Positions 17,544 through 22,732 of a stretch of 22,732 nucleotides of DNA are shown here, in pieces (positions within the stretch are counted from its first letter, which is position 1; the number at the start of each line of letters is the position of its first letter). The translations under genes and the position numbers were made by a program. Under the pieces are notes generated by a model. The model ran no database searches. It saw only the letters and a list, made by a program, of their open reading frames with translations, and was not told the origin of the DNA. This stretch comes from an uncultured Bacteroidales bacterium (GTDB lineage: Bacteria > Bacteroidota > Bacteroidia > Bacteroidales > UBA932). The stretch lies in assembly GCA_934678915.1 (NCBI GenBank), contig CAKUSF010000021.1, forward strand, positions 1 through 22,732. The letters are read 5' to 3'.

Positions 17544-17584
17544 ACGTCGCTTTAGAAATGAACCAAAATGGACCAAAAAAACTA

Positions 17585-17614
17585 TTGAAAAGAAATAAAA
17601 AAGTGTTACCTTTG
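17585..17614 (+). promoter_or_regulatory. Predicted promoter of the fimbrial operon
   Basis: TTG (17585-17587) and TACCTTTG (17607-17614) are separated by 19 bases, close to the Bacteroides-type consensus. The -7 box is followed by GCA, as in the two PUL promoters. The transcript would start near 17621. Confidence 0.6.
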
Positions 17615-17773
17615 CAGAAAATTGTGCTATAGACCCAGAGTCGAAAGATTAAAGTTTCGCGAATAACGTACACTTAATCATTGAAAACGACCTGAAAAAC
17701 TAGTTGAGACTTGAGCGAAGACATGAACAACAATGGTGTCGCTTAAAAACATAGTAGAATCAAAGTTCTTTGG

Positions 17774-17804
17774 ATTTCCAAGGTTTGAAATAGACCTTGG
17801 AAAT
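17774..17804 (+). promoter_or_regulatory. Leader hairpin, 11-bp perfect stem
   Basis: ATTTCCAAGGT (17774-17784) pairs exactly with ACCTTGGAAAT (17794-17804) around a 9-base loop. No U-run follows, so it does not look like a simple terminator. It may shape or stabilise the leader or bind a protein. It lies 18 bases before the G run. Confidence 0.5.
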
Positions 17805-17821
17805 GATTTCTGTCACCCTAC

Positions 17822-17830
17822 GGGGGGGGG
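17822..17830 (+). repeat. Homopolymer run of nine G in the fimbrial leader
   Basis: Nine consecutive G between CCTAC and CGTAACC. Long G/C runs change length by slipped-strand mispairing in many bacteria, and surface-structure genes are typical targets. Here the run lies between promoter and first gene, so any effect would be on transcript folding or translation, not on a reading frame. It is also a place where sequencing or assembly errors are likely. Confidence 0.7.
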
Positions 17831-17974
17831 CGTAACCCTCTAATATTCAACGCATTGCATAATAGCAAGGAGGATAAGCCATCTTATTCTCCGGTTTTTC
17901 TGTGTTCCAATTCAAGCAAAGCATTGCAGCCGGGGACACGGAATCAGAAGGCTCTTATCGGTATTTTGAAACAT

Positions 17975-17979
17975 AAGGA
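17975..17979 (+). promoter_or_regulatory. Ribosome binding site deciding the DUF3575 gene start
   Basis: AAGGA lies 8 bases before the ATG at 17988. The next in-frame ATG (18021) has nothing comparable, so 17988 is preferred even though it gives the signal peptide a long N-terminal arm. Confidence 0.5.
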
Positions 17980-17987
17980 TTGAGAAT

Positions 17988-18611
17988 ATGAACAATTACC
18001 CAACACATATCAGACACTCCATGCGTTTAATTGTCGGATTGGCGCTGACCCTGCTCCTTTCGTCAATGTTGAGCCCGTCAGCAAAGGCGCAGACCGCAGC
18101 AGTCAAGACCAACATCGTCCATGATGCCACAACGACCCTTAACGCAGGGATTGAGTACAAGCTCGCACCACGCTGGACAGTTGATCTGTCTGGAGACCTA
18201 AATCCTTGGACGTTCTCCGGTGATAGGAAATTCAAGCATTGGCTTCTCCAACCAGAGCTAAGACTTTGGACATGCGATGCTTGGGCTGGTCATTTTTTCG
18301 GACTTCACACACTTGGTGGTCAGTTCAACGTCGGAGGGTTCGACATCAATGCCAATATCCTCGGTACTGACTGGAGCCTTCTCAAGGGCCATCGCTATCA
18401 AGGATGGATGGCAGGAGCCGGATTAGCTTACGGCTATTCTTGGATTCTTGGGCAACGATGGAATCTAGAAACTGAAATCGGAGCCGGTTGGGTACACGCT
18501 TGGTACGACACATTCCGTTGCTCCGGGTGTGGGAAAAAGATTGCAACTGATGACCAGCACGACTATTTCGGTGTCACCAAGTTGTCCGTAAGCCTTGTGT
18601 ATCTGTTTTAA
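17988..18611 (+). CDS. DUF3575 outer-membrane protein of the fimbrial cluster
   Basis: A 207-residue exported protein. The signal peptide core is LIVGLALTLLLSSML, with cleavage likely after SAKAQ. The mature part starts AAVKTNIVHDATTTLNAGIEYKL-like, the usual opening of DUF3575 proteins. It continues with alternating strands (WTVDLSGDLNPW, KHWLLQPELRLW, AHFFGLHTLGGQFNVGG) and ends SVSLVYLF with a terminal Phe, as outer-membrane barrels do. An unusual CSGCGK stretch lies at about 181-186. DUF3575 genes regularly precede FimA/Mfa1-type fimbrillin genes in Bacteroidales, and this one is followed 6 bp later by the DUF3868 gene. An eight-strand-like barrel helping fimbrial assembly or anchoring is plausible but unproven. 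Confidence 0.85.
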   Translation: MNNYPTHIRHSMRLIVGLALTLLLSSMLSPSAKAQTAAVKTNIVHDATTTLNAGIEYKLAPRWTVDLSGDLNPWTFSGDRKFKHWLLQPELRLWTCDAWAGHFFGLHTLGGQFNVGGFDINANILGTDWSLLKGHRYQGWMAGAGLAYGYSWILGQRWNLETEIGAGWVHAWYDTFRCSGCGKKIATDDQHDYFGVTKLSVSLVYLF

Positions 18612-18617
18612 ACGTTG

Positions 18618-20123
18618 ATGGCCATGAAAAGAGAAATTATATTCAGAATATTTTGCTTCGGTGTGACCTTCTTTTGCGGCACCGCTTTGACTGCCGCGTT
18701 TGGACAAGAAGCTGATGGTGTCCGAAAAGACATTGAAGGAGTGAGCACACATAACGCAACCGTAAAGCGTGACGGGTCTAACGTCTTGATTGAAATGGAC
18801 CTAGACCTTTCCGCCCTTAAAGTTAAAAGCACCGAGGCTGTTCTTCTCACCCCTTATCTTGTGAACGGGGAGGACTCCCTAGCTCTTCCTTCCGTGGGAG
18901 TGTACGGTCGCCAACGCTACTACTATTATCTCCGTAAAGACAAGGACAAGATGATTTCTGGTGAAGATGAGACCACCATCGCAAGCGGCTCAAACGCTGA
19001 GGTGATCCCGTACCATGCCACCGCTCCTTATAAAGATTGGATGAACAATGGCCGCCTTGTCCTAGGACGCGGAGACTATTCCTGCTGCGAAAAGCACCTT
19101 GGGAATCAAAGATCGGAGATACTCTCCAGAGTGCTTTGGGTTCCGGATGTTCCGAAACTGCTCTATGTCAGTCCTAAGGGCGAAAAGACAAAGACTAGAA
19201 GTCTCAGCGGAACCGCCTACATTGACTTCCCGGTCGATAAGACGGGAATCTATCCTGAGTACCACAACAACGTTGCAGAACTAGGCAAGATTCGCTCGAC
19301 CATCGACTCTGTACGTAACGACAGCGACATCACAGTAAGATCCATCCACCTGAAAGGCTTCGCCTCCCCGGAAGGAAACTATGCACACAATACCGACCTC
19401 GCCAAGGAAAGAACAGCCACCATCCGGAAGTACGTACTAGACCTTTATCACTTCGACCCAAAGATAGTCACGACAGCGCACGAGCCTGAAAATTGGGAAG
19501 GACTGATTGAGTGGCTCCGCACAAGTGGACTTCCTGATGCTGAAAAGATTCTGGAAATCGCAGAGGGCACGGCTCTCGAACCGGACGCACGCGAATGGAA
19601 GATAAAGAAGAACTATCCTAAAGACTATGCAGTGATGCTGAGCGAGATCTATCCTCGACTGCGCTGCACCAAGTACAGAATCGAGTACGACATCCGAAGC
19701 TACACCGATCCGTCCGAGATTCTCAAGGTGATGAAAGTCCAGCCTCAGAAAATCTCCCTCGGAGAGTTCTTCCTAGCAGCTGAAAGCCTCGAACCTGGGA
19801 GTCCTGAGTTCAACCATGTCTTTGAAGTCGCAGCTGTGATGTACCCAGATGATCCGGTAGCCAATCTCAACGCGGCCAACGCTGCAATGGAACGTGGAGA
19901 CCTTGTTTCAGCAACGGGAAGGCTCAAGAAAGCCGGAGACAGCGGTGAGGCTGAATATGCCAGAGGCGTGCTAGCTGTAATGTCCAAGGAATATTCCATC
20001 GCGGTGGAGCACTTCATGAACGCTGAGGAAAAAGGCGTGGAGGATGCAGCTGCACAAGCAAAGATCTTTAAGGAATATGCCGAATACTCCAACGGCACGG
20101 AAACCACGAAGACAAACGAATAA
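18618..20123 (+). CDS. DUF3868 / OmpA-like / TPR-like protein of the fimbrial cluster
   Basis: A 501-residue exported protein. The codon at 18615 is TTG, so the ATG at 18618 is used; the ATG at 18624 (MKREIIFRIF) is an equal option. The signal peptide ends near TAAFGQ. The N-terminal half (about 35-170) fits DUF3868, with strand-rich text such as NVLIEMDLDLSALKVKS and ALPSVGVYGRQRYYYYL. The middle holds an OmpA-C-like segment, IHLKGFASPEGNYAHNTDLA followed by KERTATIRKYV, resembling the peptidoglycan-binding signature. The last 130 residues are Ala-rich helices in TPR style. The combination suggests a periplasmic link between fimbrial base and cell wall; this is inference from domains. Its gene lies 31 bp before the fimbrillin gene. 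Confidence 0.8.
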   Translation: MAMKREIIFRIFCFGVTFFCGTALTAAFGQEADGVRKDIEGVSTHNATVKRDGSNVLIEMDLDLSALKVKSTEAVLLTPYLVNGEDSLALPSVGVYGRQRYYYYLRKDKDKMISGEDETTIASGSNAEVIPYHATAPYKDWMNNGRLVLGRGDYSCCEKHLGNQRSEILSRVLWVPDVPKLLYVSPKGEKTKTRSLSGTAYIDFPVDKTGIYPEYHNNVAELGKIRSTIDSVRNDSDITVRSIHLKGFASPEGNYAHNTDLAKERTATIRKYVLDLYHFDPKIVTTAHEPENWEGLIEWLRTSGLPDAEKILEIAEGTALEPDAREWKIKKNYPKDYAVMLSEIYPRLRCTKYRIEYDIRSYTDPSEILKVMKVQPQKISLGEFFLAAESLEPGSPEFNHVFEVAAVMYPDDPVANLNAANAAMERGDLVSATGRLKKAGDSGEAEYARGVLAVMSKEYSIAVEHFMNAEEKGVEDAAAQAKIFKEYAEYSNGTETTKTNE

Positions 20124-20154
20124 TAATATACAACAAAATAATAAAAGCAACGCT

Positions 20155-21966
20155 ATGTTTATGAAAGCTAAACAATTAGTAATCGCAGGCCTTGCGCTGG
20201 CAGCGCTCGTGGCTTGCAACAAGGAAAAGGCAGTCGAGACTCCGCTTATGGACGGTGACGCCTACATCAACGTCAAGATCACCTATTCGGATCCTGTCAC
20301 AAAAGGAACCGCTGCTACCCCTCCTTTCTATTTCGGAACAGCGGAAGAGCAGGCAATCGACAACGCCTACTTCGTCTTCTACTATGCTGACGGATCGTTC
20401 TGCCAGTACGTCAAGAAAGGGAAAGGTGAACTGACGTTTAACCCAAAAGACGAGGATAAAGGCACGTCTGAAAATGTTGAGGAACTTTCTAATGCTGTTG
20501 TGGTCCTGAGAGGTCTAAAGTCTAACCTCTATCCAGCCTACATGGCCGTGATTCTGAATGCGGAAGAAAAATGGATAGGAACAAACATCGCTGGAAAAAG
20601 CATCGCTGATGCCACAAAGACAACTCAGGCAGCAATCGCTAAGATCGGGACGATCGGGACTGACAACGATCAGGTTGACAACGATCAGGTTGACAACGAT
20701 CAGGTTAACTGGAAGGACTTCATGATGTCCAGTTCATCCTTCGACAATGAAGTCCCAGCTTCTGGTTACTACTGCACCAAGCTAAAAGCTGATAACTTCA
20801 AAGAAAGCGAGACTGATGCCGTCAAGGAAGGAGCACCAGTGGAGGCTTATGTTGAGAGACTAGCAGCCAAGGTGAAGGTTGAATTTGGTGATAACCTCAA
20901 AACAAAACTCAACTCAAACAACAACATCGGAAAGATCGGTTCTTTCACAGTGAATGGAACAGACAAGGACCTCTACTTCGTAGTTGATGGTTGGGGACTC
21001 AACGCCACAGCCAAGGATTCCTACTGTTTCAAAAATATTGATGCTAACTGGAAGTCAGATGACACCTCGCTTGGATTCGAATGGAACGACAAGGGCAACT
21101 TCAGAAGTTACTGGGGCAAATCAACGAACTACGGTGGAGGTACTTATCCTAAAACTTTCAACTCAAGCGATGACCACTATAAAGATAAAGACACTTGGTC
21201 ATTGAACTACGTCACCTACGAGGAACTCAAGGTTAACATGGGAAGCAACGCCTACTGCCGCGAGAACACCAACACTGCAGACATTCTCAAGCAGAATTTC
21301 GCGGGCTCCGTCACTAGTGTCCTCCTCAAAGCCAAGGTGACAGATGCTGATGGCAACGGTCTCACTCTGTACAACTTCGCTGGCAATCTATACGATGAAA
21401 GCAACTACCTGAATGCCGCGCTCAATGCCTACGAGACAAAGAATCCTAACCAGCTCATTTGGAAAAAGACAACAACACCTGAGGGAACAACCTACAATAA
21501 GGTGACCGTTTCTGATCTCAAAGTTGCCATCTCTGCTGACGGATACGCCCACGTTGAGCTGAATGACGCTGATAACTACTGCTCAGGTCCTGATAATGGA
21601 ACCAAGTCAGATGTTATCACTACAGACGCTGCAAACAAACTCCTCAACGGTAATGAGAACTACAAGTTCAACACAGGATGTTCATACTACAAAGAAGGTA
21701 TGATGTACTACAACATTCCTATCGAGCACCTGCGCAACGATGGCAAGTACACTGACGAGAACTACGAAGATAAGGAAGGTAACTACGGTGTAGTAAGAAA
21801 TCACTACTACATTATCGAAATCAACAGCATCAGTAATCTTGGCAAGGCCGTCAACGATCCTAAAGAAAACATCGTTCCTAACGATGACGACACCAAGAAC
21901 TACTACGTTGCTGCGAAGATCAATGTCCTCTCATGGAAGGTTGTAAAGCAAACCGTAGATCTTTAG
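20155..21966 (+). CDS. Mfa1/FimA-family major fimbrillin (lipoprotein precursor)
   Basis: A 603-residue precursor starting MFMKAKQ (a start two codons later is equally possible). The leader ends ALVAC with lipid-anchored Cys21. A short propeptide follows; TKGTAATPP at about 49-57 is a plausible place for the Arg/Lys-specific cleavage that matures such subunits. The N-terminal domain has VKITYSDPV and AEEQAIDNAYFVFYYADGS. The C-terminal part shows the Mfa1-like YYNIPIEHLRN, GVVRNHYYIIEINSI and the closing strand VAAKINVLSWKVVKQTVDL, which would act as donor strand. Residues 170-184 are three copies of DNDQV. The gene is richer in A and T than its neighbours, lacks the GAATAT motif common elsewhere, and may vary between strains. 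An upstream in-frame extension overlaps the previous gene and lacks a signal peptide at its start. Confidence 0.9.
   Translation: MFMKAKQLVIAGLALAALVACNKEKAVETPLMDGDAYINVKITYSDPVTKGTAATPPFYFGTAEEQAIDNAYFVFYYADGSFCQYVKKGKGELTFNPKDEDKGTSENVEELSNAVVVLRGLKSNLYPAYMAVILNAEEKWIGTNIAGKSIADATKTTQAAIAKIGTIGTDNDQVDNDQVDNDQVNWKDFMMSSSSFDNEVPASGYYCTKLKADNFKESETDAVKEGAPVEAYVERLAAKVKVEFGDNLKTKLNSNNNIGKIGSFTVNGTDKDLYFVVDGWGLNATAKDSYCFKNIDANWKSDDTSLGFEWNDKGNFRSYWGKSTNYGGGTYPKTFNSSDDHYKDKDTWSLNYVTYEELKVNMGSNAYCRENTNTADILKQNFAGSVTSVLLKAKVTDADGNGLTLYNFAGNLYDESNYLNAALNAYETKNPNQLIWKKTTTPEGTTYNKVTVSDLKVAISADGYAHVELNDADNYCSGPDNGTKSDVITTDAANKLLNGNENYKFNTGCSYYKEGMMYYNIPIEHLRNDGKYTDENYEDKEGNYGVVRNHYYIIEINSISNLGKAVNDPKENIVPNDDDTKNYYVAAKINVLSWKVVKQTVDL
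20662..20706 (+). repeat. Three exact tandem 15-bp repeats inside the fimbrillin gene
   Basis: GACAACGATCAGGTT occurs three times head to tail (20662-20676, 20677-20691, 20692-20706), coding for DNDQV each time. Being a multiple of three, gain or loss of copies would lengthen or shorten a loop without breaking the frame. Just before it, ATCGGGAC is also repeated. Confidence 0.95.
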
Positions 21967-22003
21967 TCGATAAACCTTTTTTTCATAAAACTACATCTTC
22001 AGC

Positions 22004-22046
22004 AAGGTGGCCGGGCCATAGAAACCGGTGCGGCCACCTTCATTTT
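22004..22046 (+). terminator. Hairpin between fimbrillin and anchor genes, possible terminator or attenuator
   Basis: AAGGTGGCCG (22004-22013) pairs perfectly with CGGCCACCTT (22031-22040) around a 17-base loop, followed by CATTTTAA. It lies 38 bases after the fimbrillin stop and 30 bases before the next ATG. Partial read-through would give much more major than minor subunit. Confidence 0.65.
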
Positions 22047-22070
22047 AAGGATTAAACTAATCAAACTGCT

Positions 22071-22732
22071 ATGCTGTCTGTATTCAAAAAGACATTCATC
22101 GGACTACTTGCCATGGCACTGGCGGGTGGAATGGCTGTCTCCTGCAGCGGACTGATCTACGAGGGCGAGGGAGACTGCGATGTCTCCTACCGCGTGAAGT
22201 TCCGCTACGACATGAACATGAAGTTCGCTGACGCCTTCGCACATGAAGTGCACAGTGTTACTCTTTATGTGCTTGATGAGGATGGCGGCATAGTCTGGTC
22301 AAAGACCGAAAGCGGTGACGCTCTCGCTGTGGAAGGATATTCAATGGAAGTCGATGTGCCTGCCGGGAAGTATGGACTGCTTGCCTGGTGCGATGCTGAT
22401 GAGTACAAGTCTTGGACATTTCCTCAGGCCAAAGTGCGGAACGATTTGGGCTGCGCACTCAACCATAAGAGTGACGCAGATGGTTCCGCCTACACGGACG
22501 GAAGGATAGACGACCTTTACTATGGGTACCTCGATGATGCAGATTTCACTGCCGACGAAGGGACAGTCATGGTAACATTGCCTCTGATGAAGAACACCAA
22601 CAATTTCAAGGTCGTGCTCCAGCACCTTTCCGGGAAGCCGGTGGACAAGGACAAGTTCGAGTTCTTCATCACTGACGACAACTGTAAGATGGACTGGGAC
22701 AACAGCCTTATTCCGTGCGACAACGTGACCTA
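22071..22732 (+). CDS. Mfa2/FimB-family fimbrial anchor subunit, 5' part, cut by window edge
   Basis: The open frame runs from the ATG at 22071 to the window end, giving 220 complete codons with no stop. The leader MLSVFKKTFIGLLAMALAGGMAVSC is a lipoprotein signal with anchor Cys25. Right after it comes SGLIYEGEGDCDVSYRVKF, then RYDMNMKFADAFAHEVHSV and TLYVLDEDG. This is the typical opening of the PF08842-type Mfa2/FimB proteins, which hold the fimbria to the outer membrane and limit its length. TFPQAKVRNDLGCAL, a Tyr/Gly loop (DDLYYGYLDD) and a transthyretin-like strand (NNFKVVLQHLSG) follow. Its place after the fimbrillin gene matches known clusters. The missing part lies to the right. Confidence 0.9.
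   Translation, partial: MLSVFKKTFIGLLAMALAGGMAVSCSGLIYEGEGDCDVSYRVKFRYDMNMKFADAFAHEVHSVTLYVLDEDGGIVWSKTESGDALAVEGYSMEVDVPAGKYGLLAWCDADEYKSWTFPQAKVRNDLGCALNHKSDADGSAYTDGRIDDLYYGYLDDADFTADEGTVMVTLPLMKNTNNFKVVLQHLSGKPVDKDKFEFFITDDNCKMDWDNSLIPCDNVT

Larger units (their letters stand above)
17544..17987 (+). other. Intergenic region and long leader of the fimbrial operon
   Basis: This 444-bp gap separates the ROK gene from the fimbrial cluster. It contains a strong promoter match, a perfect 11-bp-stem hairpin, a run of nine G, and a purine-rich ribosome site before the first gene; each is listed separately. If the promoter is correct, the transcript carries an untranslated leader of about 365 bases. 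No terminator for the ROK operon and no convincing small gene were seen. Confidence 0.7.

Noticed and set aside
17558..17632. Small basic open frame of 24 codons
   Set aside because: It spans the predicted fimbrial promoter, has no ribosome site, and its Lys content follows from an A-rich stretch.
17723..17746. Seven-codon leader open frame (MNNNGVA)
   Set aside because: No ribosome site and no repeat of regulatory codons; probably chance, though a leader peptide cannot be excluded.
17774..17804. Inverted repeats of an invertible promoter
   Set aside because: The arms are only 9 bases apart with no promoter between them, and no invertase gene is in the window.
20044..20154. Upstream extension of the fimbrillin frame
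   Set aside because: It overlaps the DUF3868 gene and would bury the lipoprotein signal; the leader starting at 20155 or 20161 is complete.
20662..20706. CRISPR-like repeat array
   Set aside because: The repeats are 15 bp, directly adjacent with no spacers, and in frame inside a gene.

Overview
The window looks like chromosomal DNA from a gut-type Bacteroidales bacterium. It carries a SusC/SusD pair, several Bacteroidetes-style lipoproteins, a FimA/Mfa1-type fimbrial cluster, and promoters of the TTTG-N19-21-TAnnTTTG type used by Bacteroides-group primary sigma factors. The sequence does not fix the genus. No tRNA, rRNA, CRISPR array, insertion sequence or phage gene was seen.

Left edge (1-764, minus strand): the 5' part of guaA (GMP synthase), cut by the window edge. 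It appears to have its own promoter, which overlaps the stop codon of the gene before it.

Main block (793-17543): a polysaccharide-utilisation-type locus with two divergent arms around a 227-bp AT-rich control region (13605-13831). The minus arm is a tightly packed operon read right to left: SusC-type TonB-dependent transporter, SusD-type lipoprotein, DUF5018-type lipoprotein, GHL10-type TIM-barrel lipoprotein, triple-BACON lipoprotein, N-acylglucosamine 2-epimerase (AGE) family enzyme, and an exported FAD-dependent oxidoreductase. The plus arm is a Tat-exported DUF4434-type TIM barrel, a sugar-porter MFS permease, and a ROK-family regulator with an N-terminal helix-turn-helix. A reasonable model is that the surface lipoproteins bind a glycan, SusCD imports it, the two TIM barrels and the oxidoreductase process it outside the cytoplasm, the MFS permease moves a sugar across the inner membrane, and the epimerase acts in the cytoplasm. 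The ROK protein would sense an intermediate and control both arms. No sialidase, hexosaminidase, polysaccharide lyase or other textbook glycosidase was recognised, so the substrate is unknown and the chemistry may be new.

Right block (17544-22732, plus strand): a fimbrial cluster of the Mfa/Fim type. It has a 444-bp upstream region holding a good promoter, an 11-bp-stem hairpin and a run of nine G. The genes that follow are a DUF3575 outer-membrane protein, a DUF3868/OmpA-like/TPR protein, the major fimbrillin (with three exact 15-bp repeats), a hairpin that may act as a terminator or attenuator, and the start of an Mfa2/FimB-type anchor subunit cut by the window edge.

Across the window the hexamer GAATAT/ATATTC and its palindrome GAATATTC are strikingly frequent, except in the fimbrillin gene.
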